Positions 19,575-28,513 of a DNA stretch of 64,000 nt are shown one piece after another. Within the stretch, counting starts at the first letter, position 1. Each line of letters starts with the position of its first letter. The notes under the pieces are model-generated. The model ran no database searches and was not told the origin of the DNA. It saw only the letters and a list, made by a program, of their open reading frames with translations. This stretch comes from Actinoallomurus sp963850195 (lineage in GTDB: Bacteria > Actinomycetota > Actinomycetes > Streptosporangiales > Streptosporangiaceae): the NCBI GenBank assembly GCA_963850195.1, contig CAWKKD010000004.1, positions 620,001-684,000 on the forward strand, given 5' to 3'. Both the position numbers and the translations under genes were made by a program.

Positions 19575-20348
19575 ATGTCCGTTTTCAGAATCGATGAGCT
19601 CGCCCATGCCGCCGGTTCGACGGTGCGGAACGTACGGGCGTACCAGGACCGTGGGCTGCTTCCGCCGCCGCGGCTCCAGGGCCGTGTCGGGTTCTACGAC
19701 GAGTCCCACCTGGCACGGCTGCGGTTGATCGGCCAGCTCCTGGCCCGCGGCTACACGCTCGCCACCATCGCCGAGCTGATCTCCGCGTGGGAGCGCGGCC
19801 GTAACCTCAGCGACCTGCTCGGCCTGGAGAAGGTGCTCACCGATCCATGGTCGGACGAGATCCCCGGCCGTGTCGATACCGCCGAGCTGATCCAGATCTT
19901 CGACGTGAACCCGGACACCGATGACCTTCCCGAGCTCCTGCGGCTGGCCGAGGAGCACGGCTTCCTCGAAACCGAGGAGGGCGGCGACCGGTACAAGGTC
20001 CCCAGCCCGCGGTTGCTGCGCGTCGGCGCCGAGCTCGTGGCGGCGGGCATCCCGCTGCCGGCCGTCTTCGAGATCGCCGGCCGGATCCGGGAGGACTGTG
20101 CCGTCATCGCGCGGCGCTTCGTCGACCTGGCGCGCGAGCACGGGAGCCTCGACGAGGACCACCTGGTGAGCCGGGAGGAGATCTCGGAGGCGGCGGCCTT
20201 CGTGCAGCGGCTGCGCCCGCTCGCGCAGCTCGCGGTCGAAGGGCTCCTGGCCCGCTGCATGGAGACGGAGGTACGGGCCGCGCTGGGCGACCAGCTCACC
20301 GCGGCCCTGGCCCGCGACGGCCGCGCCGGGCTGGCGGAAGGCACCTAA
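19575..20348 (+). CDS. MerR-family transcriptional regulator
   Basis: A 257-residue regulator. The MerR winged helix-turn-helix is at 1-70 (FRIDELAHAAGSTVRNVRAYQDRGLLPPP, then GRVGFYDESHLARLRLI). The remaining 185 residues are helical without the cysteines of metal-sensing MerR proteins, so a small-molecule ligand or an altered role is likely. It lies 77 bases after the membrane protein gene and is convergent with the epoxide-hydrolase-like gene. A possible target is not evident. Confidence 0.85.
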   Translation: MSVFRIDELAHAAGSTVRNVRAYQDRGLLPPPRLQGRVGFYDESHLARLRLIGQLLARGYTLATIAELISAWERGRNLSDLLGLEKVLTDPWSDEIPGRVDTAELIQIFDVNPDTDDLPELLRLAEEHGFLETEEGGDRYKVPSPRLLRVGAELVAAGIPLPAVFEIAGRIREDCAVIARRFVDLAREHGSLDEDHLVSREEISEAAAFVQRLRPLAQLAVEGLLARCMETEVRAALGDQLTAALARDGRAGLAEGT

Positions 20349-20409
20349 GGCGTGTTTCGAAAGTGAAGTAGATACCTCAAGTACCGCTTCTGGAACGCGG
20401 CATCGGTGG

Positions 20410-21210
20410 TCAGGAGTGCTGCTGAAGGAACTGCACGATCGCGTGGTTCACGCTGTCCGGCTCCTGCTCCGCCGGGTAGTGGCCGGATTTTTCGAAGACG
20501 AGTCGGGTGACGTTGGTTGCAAGGGTGGTCATTCCCCCTGCGACCGCCGTCCCCATCGCGTGTCGGCCTCCGATCGCCAGAACAGGTGTGGAAATCGACT
20601 GGGTGGCGAGTGCTTGGATGTCGTTGACGTCTTCGGACCGGGTGCGGTAATAGGCCAGCCCGGTGTCCAGTATGCCGGGAGTGCTGTATGCCGCGATGTA
20701 GGCCTGAAGGGTGTCCGGATCGAGGCCGCTTGGTCCGGCGCTCTGTTCCAGGAACGTGCCGTAGTACGCCGCCTCCCGCCCGGGCACGAGCTTCTCAGCG
20801 AGGCCGGGTGCCCGGTTGAAGGGGCCGTGCCAGGCTGGATAGTAGTCGCGGCCGGGCTCGGGGATCTCGATGTCGACACCAGGAAGGATCTCTTCCTCGA
20901 CCACGAACGCGCTGACCGACTCGGGCGCGTCGGCGGCGATGACGTACCCGACTGTCGCACCCCAGTCGTGACCGACGACAGCGAAGCGGGTGACACCCTC
21001 CCGTGCCAGCCGTGCGTGAACCCAGTCAGCAAGTGCCGCCTTGCGGAAGTCGGTCACGTCGGACGCGGGAATGGCGCCCAGTCCAGGAAGTGTGACCGGG
21101 ACCGCGGTGAGGCCGGCGGCATCGAGGGCTGGAATCAGGTATCGCCAGTGACCAGTCGTGACCGGCCAGCCATGCAGCAGCACCACCGTCGGGGTTCGGT
21201 TCTCGTTCAT
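20410..21210 (-). CDS. Alpha/beta hydrolase, epoxide-hydrolase-like
   Basis: A 266-residue cytoplasmic alpha/beta-fold hydrolase. Family signs are the oxyanion loop LLHGWPVT (12-18), the nucleophile elbow VGHDWGA with Asp (D82) instead of Ser, and the catalytic His in KSGHYPAEQEP (about H244). An Asp nucleophile after GH and before WG is characteristic of epoxide hydrolases and haloalkane dehalogenases. The HGWP loop favours epoxide hydrolase, since dehalogenases usually have HGNP. The LysR gene lies immediately upstream on the same strand (47-base gap). Confidence 0.83.
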   Translation of the reverse strand: MNENRTPTVVLLHGWPVTTGHWRYLIPALDAAGLTAVPVTLPGLGAIPASDVTDFRKAALADWVHARLAREGVTRFAVVGHDWGATVGYVIAADAPESVSAFVVEEEILPGVDIEIPEPGRDYYPAWHGPFNRAPGLAEKLVPGREAAYYGTFLEQSAGPSGLDPDTLQAYIAAYSTPGILDTGLAYYRTRSEDVNDIQALATQSISTPVLAIGGRHAMGTAVAGGMTTLATNVTRLVFEKSGHYPAEQEPDSVNHAIVQFLQQHS

Positions 21211-21257
21211 CGCCCCATGATGCTCGGCCTCCGGTATGCGCGTTCATCCGCCTGTCG

Positions 21258-22187
21258 CTAGGTGCGCTGGACCCATTCCGGCGTCCAGGTAATGGCGGCG
21301 TCGTCCTCGATGGGGCCGAGGTGGTCGCGGAGCATGGTCAGCGCGGGGTGGGAGTTGCCGCCGTGCCAGACCAGTGAGTGCGGGTAGACCGGTGTCGGGT
21401 CGTGTACGGCGATGCGCCGCAGGCCGTGGTCGGCGGGCCAGACGAGCCGGGTCTGCTCGCCGACGAAGGTCGCCAGCTCCGAGGAGTCGGCGATCGCGTC
21501 CAGGAGGGGCTCGGTGCCGAAGTTGGGGCCGATCGGATCGATGGTGAGCCCGAACGCGGCGGCGAGCGCTTCGTAGTAGGCCGCCCACTCGGTTCCGGCG
21601 ACGATGCCGGGCATCCAGATCCGGTGCCCGGCGAGTTCGGCGGGCCGGACCGCGCGGGCGGCGGCCAGCTCATGGGCCGGCCCGGTGAGGAGCTGGATGG
21701 GCTCGTCGTAGACCCGGGCGGTCGCGATGCCGGCGGGGAGCTGTGGCGCGGGCAGGGTGACGGCGCGGAAGGACGCGTCGATCGTGCCGGACAGGACCGC
21801 GGCGATCGCCGCGTCGGCGTCGAAGAGGGTCACGACGTCGAGTTCGGTGCCGGGATGCGCGCGGTGGAAGTCGCGCAGCAGGCCTGCCGGGGCGAGCCGC
21901 CGCCCGATCACGTCGACGCGCAGCGCGCGGCGGCCGGGCCGTACGGAGGCCACCGCCCGTTCCTCGGCCTGGAGGAGGTCACGGGCGTGCGGCAGGAACG
22001 CCTGCCCGTCGATGGTGAGCCGGGCTCCGCGCGCGGTACGGGTGAACAGCCGCACGCCGAGGTCCTTCTCCAGCGCGGCGATGCGCTTGGAGACGGCCTG
22101 CTGGGTGATCGACAGATCGGCGGCGGCCTGCTGGAACTGGCCCGCGTCCGTGACGGCGACGTAGGTGCGTACGGCATCGAGATCCAC
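21258..22187 (-). CDS. LysR-family transcriptional regulator
   Basis: A 309-residue LysR regulator starting at GTG. The N-terminal helix-turn-helix (AAADLSITQQAVSKRIAALEKDLGVRLFTRT) is followed by the two-lobed periplasmic-binding-like sensor domain. It is divergent from the MFS exporter gene. A palindrome CACAAC-N5-GTTGTG sits 17 bases upstream of its start, so autoregulation and control of the exporter are plausible. The hydrolase gene downstream on the same strand may be in the same transcript. Confidence 0.88.
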   Translation of the reverse strand: MDLDAVRTYVAVTDAGQFQQAAADLSITQQAVSKRIAALEKDLGVRLFTRTARGARLTIDGQAFLPHARDLLQAEERAVASVRPGRRALRVDVIGRRLAPAGLLRDFHRAHPGTELDVVTLFDADAAIAAVLSGTIDASFRAVTLPAPQLPAGIATARVYDEPIQLLTGPAHELAAARAVRPAELAGHRIWMPGIVAGTEWAAYYEALAAAFGLTIDPIGPNFGTEPLLDAIADSSELATFVGEQTRLVWPADHGLRRIAVHDPTPVYPHSLVWHGGNSHPALTMLRDHLGPIEDDAAITWTPEWVQRT

Positions 22188-22203
22188 GGGCCGACCCTAG
22201 ACG

Positions 22204-22220
22204 CACAACGCATGGTTGTG
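22204..22220. promoter_or_regulatory. Candidate LysR operator
   Basis: CACAAC (22204-22209), a 5-base spacer and GTTGTG (22215-22220) form a perfect dyad in the 131-base region between the divergent LysR and MFS genes. LysR-type boxes usually follow T-N11-A within a dyad. The position fits, but the regulator assignment is inference. Confidence 0.5.
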
Positions 22221-22318
22221 GCGTGCCGGTAGCGCGGTTGTTTGATCCGCAGTCCGGCCGCTCGCTACGGTCTCGCTGGTCAACGTGGGGTTGTTCGTAC
22301 GGGACGGCGAGGGACATT

Positions 22319-23560
22319 GTGGTCAGGCGGTCGCTGGGACGGCGTTTCGGTTGGCTCTGGACGGCGTATGCGGTCAGCACGTTCGGCACACGGCTCGCGT
22401 TCGACGCGTTCGCCCTGATCGCGATCCTCGTGCTGCACGCCGGGCCGTCCGAGGTGTCGATCCTGGCCGCCGCGGGGCTGGCGGTGGGCGCGGCGGTCGC
22501 GGTGCCGCTCGGCCCGTGGGTGGAGTTCCGCCGCAAGCGGCCGGTGATGGTGACGATGGACCTGATCCGTTTCGCGGCGATGATGAGCGTCCCCGCCGCG
22601 TACGCGCTCGGCCGGCTCACCTTCGCCCAGCTCCTGGTCGTGGCGGTCATCGTCGCCGCGGCCGACCTCGCCTTCAGGGCGGCCAGCGGCGCGTGCCTGA
22701 AGGCGCTCGTACGGCCGGAGGACCTGCTCGTCGCGAACGCGCGCTTCGAGTCCACGAGCTGGACGGCCACCGCGCTCGGACCGCCGCTCGGCGGGGCCGC
22801 GATCGGGCTGTTCGGCCCGGTGGCGACCGTGGTGGCCGACGCGGTCAGCTATCTGCTCTCGGCGGCGGGGATCCGCGCGATCGGCGGGAAAGAGCCGCAG
22901 CCCGAGCGAGCCGACGCGCAGCGGCTTCGCGCCGGCGACCTGCTCGAAGGGTGGCGGTACATCCTGGGCCACCCGGTGCTGCGCCGGCTGTTCTTCAACA
23001 CGACCCTGGTCAACAGCCTGATCATGGTGGCCGCGCCGCTGCTCTCCACCCTCATGCTCGGCCGTCTCGGGTTCGCGCCCTGGCAGTACGGCCTGGCGTT
23101 CGGAGTGCCCTGCCTCGGCGGCCTCGTCGGCTCACGGCTGTCCCGCCCGCTCGCCGTGCGGTTCGGGCGGCACCGGGTCATGCTCGTCTCCGGGGCACTG
23201 CGAGCGTGCTGGCCGATCGGGCTGGCCTTCATCCGCCCCGGCGTGCCCGGGCTGGTCCTCGTGATCGTCGTCGAGCTCGGGCTGATCACCTGCATCGGGG
23301 TGTTCACCCCGTTGTTCGCCACCTACCGGCTTGAACAGACGGCGACGGACCGGATCACCCGCACCCTGACCGCGTGGTCGGTCACCCACAGCGCCGCCAT
23401 CGCGGTCCTGACGGCCCTGTGGGGCCTGCTGGCCGCCCTCATCGGCCCCCGTACCGCGATCGCGGTCGCCGGTCTGCTCCTCCTGGCCACCCCGCTGCTG
23501 CTCCCCCGGCACGACCACACCGTCCAGCCCGAGCCGGAGCCGGCCCGGAGCAACGTGTGA
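22319..23560 (+). CDS. MFS transporter (enterobactin-exporter-like efflux family)
   Basis: About 413 residues with 10-12 predicted membrane helices. It belongs to the MFS_3 group: loop WVEFRRKRPVMVTMDLIRF between helices 2 and 3, then SGACLKALVRPEDLLVANA and the second-half loop SRPLAVRFGRHRVMLV. Relatives export macrolides, siderophores or other small molecules. GTG 22319 is preferred because it follows GGCGAGGGA and precedes the first helix; the frame is open 32 codons upstream. It is divergent from a LysR gene that probably controls it. Confidence 0.82.
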   Translation: MVRRSLGRRFGWLWTAYAVSTFGTRLAFDAFALIAILVLHAGPSEVSILAAAGLAVGAAVAVPLGPWVEFRRKRPVMVTMDLIRFAAMMSVPAAYALGRLTFAQLLVVAVIVAAADLAFRAASGACLKALVRPEDLLVANARFESTSWTATALGPPLGGAAIGLFGPVATVVADAVSYLLSAAGIRAIGGKEPQPERADAQRLRAGDLLEGWRYILGHPVLRRLFFNTTLVNSLIMVAAPLLSTLMLGRLGFAPWQYGLAFGVPCLGGLVGSRLSRPLAVRFGRHRVMLVSGALRACWPIGLAFIRPGVPGLVLVIVVELGLITCIGVFTPLFATYRLEQTATDRITRTLTAWSVTHSAAIAVLTALWGLLAALIGPRTAIAVAGLLLLATPLLLPRHDHTVQPEPEPARSNV

Positions 23561-23569
23561 CCCGCCGCC

Positions 23570-23701
23570 TCACTCCTCGTCGTCGTCGCGGTGGCGGTCC
23601 CGCCAGACCACGACGACGATGACGGCCACCACGATGATCGTCGGGACGAAGAACGGGATCGCGGTGACCGCGGAGTGGGACGCCAGCGGCGTGACGGTCA
23701 C
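23570..23701 (-). CDS. 43-residue single-pass membrane peptide
   Basis: A very small gene starting at GTG 23701, which overlaps the stop of the preceding large membrane protein gene as GTGA. It encodes one hydrophobic helix (IPFFVPTIIVVAVIVVVVW, about 15-33) flanked by a polar N-terminal stretch and a highly charged tail (RDRHRDDDEE). The coupled start and the clean stop-transfer pattern support a real gene. It is probably a small subunit or stabiliser of the 598-residue membrane protein encoded upstream. I know no named family for it. Confidence 0.65.
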   Translation of the reverse strand: MTVTPLASHSAVTAIPFFVPTIIVVAVIVVVVWRDRHRDDDEE

Positions 23702-25494
23702 CGGCCCGTCTCCGCGTCGGGCAGCCGCCGGGAGACGCGGGCGACGCCCCATCCCAGCGCGATGACCAGGATCAGCGTGCAGCACAGGACGACGGCGGAG
23801 GCCGCGGTCCAGAGCCAGCCGGGGACGCCGCTCTTGAGCTCGCGCTGCAGGACCTTGCGTTCGTTCTGGGCGGGGCGGGTGAACCGCTCCTGCGCGGGCA
23901 GGCGCTTCGCGCCGATCGCGGGGTCGTCGGGCAGGTAGATCGGCACGACGCTCATCGACCGGCCGTCGTGCATACGGACCAGCGTCTTCCAGTCGCCCGA
24001 CAGCGGTATCCGGCCCGTCGTCCGGTACGTGCCGCCGCCGAGCGCGGTCAGCCGGTCGACGTACAGGCCGCCGCCCTGCCACGCGGTGATCGTCACCCAG
24101 GCGGGGTCCTTGGGCGGGGGCGTGATGGTGATGCGGGCCCCGGCACTGCGGTGCTCGGCGTCCCCTCCGGGGTCGGTGAGCACGGCCGACACGTGCACGT
24201 CCTTCGGCACGGTGATGGCGAGCCCGTTGGTGACGGCCGCGGCGATCGCCACGAGCCCGGCGACGAAGACCGTACGTGCGACGGCGGGGCGGGGCAGCCG
24301 TCCCTGGACGCCGAGGACCAGCAGCGCGCCCAGCAGCCCGCCGGCGACGCCACCGACCACGGCCATGGCCATGCCCTCGGCGACGATGTCGCCGGTCCAG
24401 GGCAGCCGCATGACGACCTGGCTCCAGGCGTACTCCGCGCCGAACCCTGCCGTACCGATCAGGACGCCGCTCACCGCCCCGAACGGCAGGGGCCGCCGGG
24501 CCAGCGTCGGTGCGGCGAGCTCAACGCACAGGGCCTCGGCGACGTAGAGCGGCACCGCGGCCCACAGCTGGCCGATGATCCCGGCGACGACCAGCGAGAC
24601 GCCGCCGCGTACCAGCATGTAGAAGACGACGGACAGCAGCGCGCCGCCGCGCCCGATCCACAGCCGGGCCGCCACGAGCGCGCAGCCCGCCGCGAGCGCG
24701 ATCATGAACGGCTGGTGCACGAGACGGAACTGCGGGACCCCGAAGTCGTACTCGGCCTGGAACACCGAGAGCCCGATGAGGAGACCGCCGGTGATGGCGG
24801 CGCGCCGCGCGTAGCGCATCCAGCCTGCGGAATCGTCGCCGACGCCGCGCCCCTCCCGTTCCAGGACCATCAGGGCGACCAGCGACAGCCCGGCACCGCC
24901 GATCAGCATCAGGTGGGTGGGGCCCCACAGCGTCACGTCCTGGCCGAAGATCCGGTGCCAGACGTCGTCGAGCGGGAAGCCCAGCAGCGCGTAGAAGCCC
25001 GCGCCGGCGAGCAGCACTCCCCCGGCCGGGGCGTACCAGTCGCGGGTGATGCGGACCGCCGCGGCGCCGGGCCGCTCGCCCTTGGGCAGGACGACCGCCA
25101 GCACCCCGGCGGTGAAGATGCCGAAGAGCCCGATGAGGATCGGGTAGTGGGCGATGTTGGCCAGTGGCCCGACGTCACGGCCACGCGAGATGTGCAGCGA
25201 GATGTCCCAGTACATCCCCAGCAGCGCCGTGACCAGCGAGAGCAGCGACACCAAGGACGGTAGGGCCGCCCAGCCCGGCAGTCCGCGGCCGAGTCCCCGC
25301 TCGGACCAGGCCGCCAGCCGGGCGAGCGTGGAGATGCGGCCGCTGCGGTGGCCGACGCCGAGAACGAGCAGTCCGAGGGTCAGTACGGCGGCGGCCCCGC
25401 TCGCGATGAGCACCTGGCCGAGGGCGGCTCCCCCGGCGGGCTTGCTCTGCTCGGCGACGAACCGCGTGCCCGGGTCGATCAGCTGCTGCCACAC
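23698..25494 (-). CDS. Polytopic membrane protein with C-terminal extracytoplasmic domain, unknown function
   Basis: About 598 residues. Some 10-12 hydrophobic helices fill residues 25-430. A soluble beta-rich domain follows (about 430-550, with ITPPPKDPAWVTITAWQGGG and SGDWKTLVRMHDGRSMSVVPIYLP), then a final helix (PGWLWTAASAVVLCCTLILVI). Several His residues lie at membrane borders (ISLHISRG, NIAHYPI, DDVWHRIFG, WGPTHLMLIGG), a pattern seen in metal- or haem-handling membrane proteins. GTG 25494 has GAGGAG five bases upstream; GTG 25500 is the alternative. It is divergent from a His-rich lipoprotein gene and a second membrane protein, so the four genes probably form one system. Confidence 0.75.
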   Translation of the reverse strand: MWQQLIDPGTRFVAEQSKPAGGAALGQVLIASGAAAVLTLGLLVLGVGHRSGRISTLARLAAWSERGLGRGLPGWAALPSLVSLLSLVTALLGMYWDISLHISRGRDVGPLANIAHYPILIGLFGIFTAGVLAVVLPKGERPGAAAVRITRDWYAPAGGVLLAGAGFYALLGFPLDDVWHRIFGQDVTLWGPTHLMLIGGAGLSLVALMVLEREGRGVGDDSAGWMRYARRAAITGGLLIGLSVFQAEYDFGVPQFRLVHQPFMIALAAGCALVAARLWIGRGGALLSVVFYMLVRGGVSLVVAGIIGQLWAAVPLYVAEALCVELAAPTLARRPLPFGAVSGVLIGTAGFGAEYAWSQVVMRLPWTGDIVAEGMAMAVVGGVAGGLLGALLVLGVQGRLPRPAVARTVFVAGLVAIAAAVTNGLAITVPKDVHVSAVLTDPGGDAEHRSAGARITITPPPKDPAWVTITAWQGGGLYVDRLTALGGGTYRTTGRIPLSGDWKTLVRMHDGRSMSVVPIYLPDDPAIGAKRLPAQERFTRPAQNERKVLQRELKSGVPGWLWTAASAVVLCCTLILVIALGWGVARVSRRLPDAETGR

Positions 25495-25587
25495 GTGCAC
25501 TCCTCAGAGGCCGTTTCAACCGTGCCATCTTCTACCGTTACATTGAATGATGTCACGTTAGATGATGGCATATGCGAAGGAGTGGCG

Positions 25588-25944
25588 ATGAAGCGGCTCG
25601 TCATGGTGGTCACGGCGTGCGCGACGATGCTCGTCGTCGCCGGATGCGGCACTCGGGCCGCCGCACCGGCCGCGAACGGCCCGGCGGTCACCGTCACGGT
25701 GACGGTCGCGGGCGGGAAGGTGCGTACGCCGAGCCCGCGGGTCACCGTACGCCGGGGGCGCACCGTACGGATCGTCGTGACCAGCGACACCACCGAGGAG
25801 TTCCACCTCCACGGCTACGACCATGAGCTCGAGCTGAAGCCCGGAGTGCCGGGCGTCCTGCGGTTCGTCGCGGACCAGCCCGGGGTGTTCGAGGCGGAGC
25901 TGCACGGGTCCGGCGCCCGCGCCTTCGAACTGCGGGTGGGCTGA
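25588..25944 (+). CDS. Cupredoxin-like His-rich lipoprotein
   Basis: A 118-residue surface lipoprotein. The lipobox is LVVAGC (C20). The mature domain is a small beta-sandwich typical of cupredoxin-like proteins (VTVTVAGGKVRTPSPRVTV, then LRFVADQPGVFEAELHGSG). It has His at 73, 75, 79 and 106 (EFHLHGYDHE and AELHGSG) but no Cys ligand. A type 1 blue copper centre is therefore unlikely, while Cu(II) or another metal could bind. GAAGGAG lies just upstream of ATG 25588. It is followed after two bases by a polytopic membrane protein gene, and divergent from the large membrane protein gene. A role in metal binding or delivery is inference. Confidence 0.75.
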   Translation: MKRLVMVVTACATMLVVAGCGTRAAAPAANGPAVTVTVTVAGGKVRTPSPRVTVRRGRTVRIVVTSDTTEEFHLHGYDHELELKPGVPGVLRFVADQPGVFEAELHGSGARAFELRVG

Positions 25945-25946
25945 CC

Positions 25947-27254
25947 GTGACCGTCTCAGGGCACGTGCTCGCCCACGGGCTCGGCGGGCGCACCGACCTC
26001 CCCCTCGACGGGGTCAGCGCGATCGCCGGCGGTGGGGCCGCCATCGCGGCCTCCTTCCTCGCCCTCACCGTCGCGTGGCGGCGTGCCTGCCTGCTCCCGG
26101 ACGACGGCCGGCCGCTGCCCGGCCGCCTCGCGCGGGCCCTGGACGCGCGACGGCCGGTCGTCGCGGGTCGCGCCGCCGCGCTCCTGGCCACCGCGCTGGT
26201 CGTCGTGGTCGCCCTCGCCGGTCCGCCGACCGACCAGGGCAACTTCGCGCCTTGGGCGCTGTTCGTGACGTTCTGGGTCGGGCTGGTCCCGGTGAGCGTG
26301 CTGCTCGGGCCGGTCTGGCGGCGGGTCAACCCCCTGCGGACCCTGCACGCGGCGCTGCGCCGGGTCACGGGGTCCGGACGCCGCGGCTACCCCCGCCGCC
26401 TCGGCTACTGGCCGGCCGCCGCCTGGCTGACCGGGTTCGTCTGGTTCGAGCTCGTCGCGCCCGACCGCTCCGACCCGCGCCGGGTCGGCCTCCTCATCCT
26501 CGGGTACGCCCTGGTCAACCTGGTCGCGGCTTCGGTGTACGGCACGTCCTGGTTCGACCGCGCCGACGGCTTCGAGGTCTACTCCACGCTGCTGGCCCGG
26601 ATGTCCCCCATCGGCCGCCGCGCGGACGGCGTCCTCGTCCTGCGCACGCCGCTGACCGGGCTGATGCGCGGCGTCCCCGAGCCCGGCCTGGCCGCCGTGG
26701 CCTGCGTGCTCATCGGCTCCACCGGCTTCGACGGGATCACCCGCACGACGTACTGGCGCGACAACGTCGACCCGGACAGCCTGACCGCCGGCACCCTGGG
26801 GCTCGCCGCCGCCATCTGCGTGGTGACCGCGCTCTACCAGGGTGCGATGCGGGTGAACGCGGCCCTGACCGGCGAACGGCCCGGGACGCCGCCGGTACGG
26901 TTCGCCGCGACGCTACTGCCGATCGCGCTCGGCTACACGATCGCGCACTACTTCTCGTTCTTCGTGCTGGAAGGCCAGATGACGGTCATCCTGGCGAGCG
27001 ACCCGTTCGCCACCGGGCTGAACCTCCTGGGCTCCACCGGACGTCGCGTCGACTACGCCGCCGTACCGCCCTGGCTGACCGCGCTCGTCCAGGTGAACGC
27101 GATCGTGCTCGGGCACATCTCGGCCACCATCGCGGCGCACGACCTGGCCCTGCGCACCCAGCCGGCGCACCGCGCGATCCGCGGCCAGATCCCGATCGCC
27201 ACGGCCATGGTCGCGCTCACCTGCGCCGGCCTGTTCGCCCTGCTGAGCGGCTGA
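25947..27254 (+). CDS. Polytopic membrane protein, partner of the cupredoxin-like lipoprotein
   Basis: A 435-residue integral membrane protein with about 11 hydrophobic helices and Arg-rich loops. It starts at GTG two bases after the lipoprotein stop, so the two are co-translated. Conserved-looking features are FAPWALFVTFWVGLVPVSVL, WRRVNPLR in the first loop, STGFDGITRTTYWRD, and a His-containing helix YTIAHYFSFFVLEG near the C terminus. I recognise no named family, though similar proteins beside cupredoxin-like lipoproteins are, from memory, common in actinomycetes. With the lipoprotein and the divergent large membrane protein it may form a metal or electron-transfer module. Confidence 0.72.
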   Translation: MTVSGHVLAHGLGGRTDLPLDGVSAIAGGGAAIAASFLALTVAWRRACLLPDDGRPLPGRLARALDARRPVVAGRAAALLATALVVVVALAGPPTDQGNFAPWALFVTFWVGLVPVSVLLGPVWRRVNPLRTLHAALRRVTGSGRRGYPRRLGYWPAAAWLTGFVWFELVAPDRSDPRRVGLLILGYALVNLVAASVYGTSWFDRADGFEVYSTLLARMSPIGRRADGVLVLRTPLTGLMRGVPEPGLAAVACVLIGSTGFDGITRTTYWRDNVDPDSLTAGTLGLAAAICVVTALYQGAMRVNAALTGERPGTPPVRFAATLLPIALGYTIAHYFSFFVLEGQMTVILASDPFATGLNLLGSTGRRVDYAAVPPWLTALVQVNAIVLGHISATIAAHDLALRTQPAHRAIRGQIPIATAMVALTCAGLFALLSG

Positions 27255-27257
27255 GTC

Positions 27258-28418
27258 CTACTCGACCGGGGCGGGCTGGAACGGACCGGTGATGATCTCG
27301 CGGACGAACCGCCCGTTCTCCTCGGCGGAGACCTCGAAGGTGAACTTCTGCCCGGGCCGCAACCGCCTGCGGCCGATCAGGACGGAGCCGCGCGCCCGGT
27401 AGACCGACGCCCACGGCGAGCGGTGGAACATCGTGCCGGTCCGGGTGACGTCGCCGCGCTCGAGCGCGGCGTTGATCTGCTCCTGGATCCGCAGCGTCTT
27501 CGCGGGATGGGGGTCGAGCCGCCACATCTCGTCGATGGCCCCGCGGGCCCGGGCGTCCTTCTTCCAGCGCGGCAGCGACTCACGATCGGTCAGGCACCAG
27601 GGGTCGAACCCCCGCGCGCCCGGGAGTGGCAACCTGCCGCGCCCGGTGTCGCGCTTCGCCTCCCCCGTACGGTCGTAGGCCACCAGCAGGCTCGGCATGG
27701 CGATGAGCTGCCCGAGGTGATGGTAGGTCTCCAGCGCGTGCTGGAGACGCTTCTCGATGATCTCGTGAAGCTCCTGGCCGGCATCCGGGTCGAACACGTG
27801 CACGGCGTAGTCGGCCGATGAGTCCGCCTCCGCGGCCATCTGCCGCAGCCGGTCGAGGTCGGCCCGGTGTTCGTCGCCGGTGCACGTGGACGCGAAGGTG
27901 CCCAGCGCGACCTCGGCGTGCTCACGTACGGCGGCGCCGGCCGCGATCATCGCCTCCAGGTGCGCGGCCGGGCACGGCACGATCTCGATCCACCCGGGCA
28001 GGTCGGCCGGCAGGAACTCCAGGTCGCCCGGCCGGTAGCCGGGGTTGGCCCCGGCCTGGCGGGTCAGCGACAGCCAGTGCTCGACCTGGCCGAAGAACTC
28101 CGCGACCTGCTCGGCGGTCACCTTCGGGAGGTATCCGACCGTACGGGTGTCCGCGCGGTAGTCGGCCTCGATCATCTTGTCGCCCAGGGTCTGCAGGACG
28201 TAGGCGTTCCACGCGTACAACTGCTGGGCGGCCGACGCGACCGGGGCGCTCCAGGGGTCGATCCCCCTGGCGGCCAGGTCACGGCGTACGGCCTCCGCCT
28301 CGTCGAGCGCGCGGTACACCCCGATCCCGGCCTTCTGGAGCGACTCCAGCGTCCGGCCTGGAACCTCCCTCTTCAGGCCGGCGACCACGCGCGTCAACAT
28401 CCTCGGGCTCTCCGCCAT
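27258..28418 (-). CDS. Conserved hypothetical protein
   Basis: A 386-residue soluble protein with no signal peptide or membrane helix. The N-terminal two thirds look helical (TRVVAGLKREVPGRTLESLQKAG, AAQQLYAWNAYVLQTLGDKM). The C-terminal part is beta-rich with VYRARGSVLIGRRRLRPGQKFTFEV. ATG 28418 follows GAGGAGAG, while the open frame begins seven codons earlier. I do not recognise the family. It ends four bases from the membrane protein stop on the other strand, and its promoter region is shared with the FAD-oxidase gene, which is divergent. Confidence 0.65.
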   Translation of the reverse strand: MAESPRMLTRVVAGLKREVPGRTLESLQKAGIGVYRALDEAEAVRRDLAARGIDPWSAPVASAAQQLYAWNAYVLQTLGDKMIEADYRADTRTVGYLPKVTAEQVAEFFGQVEHWLSLTRQAGANPGYRPGDLEFLPADLPGWIEIVPCPAAHLEAMIAAGAAVREHAEVALGTFASTCTGDEHRADLDRLRQMAAEADSSADYAVHVFDPDAGQELHEIIEKRLQHALETYHHLGQLIAMPSLLVAYDRTGEAKRDTGRGRLPLPGARGFDPWCLTDRESLPRWKKDARARGAIDEMWRLDPHPAKTLRIQEQINAALERGDVTRTGTMFHRSPWASVYRARGSVLIGRRRLRPGQKFTFEVSAEENGRFVREIITGPFQPAPVE

Positions 28419-28513
28419 GTCTCTCCTCGCCGTCCCCACCGCGCTTCGACGTGGTGGGTGCCGTCCATGTTCCGCCCATGTTCTACGATCGGCCGGTCTC
28501 TGGAGGGAGTGCC

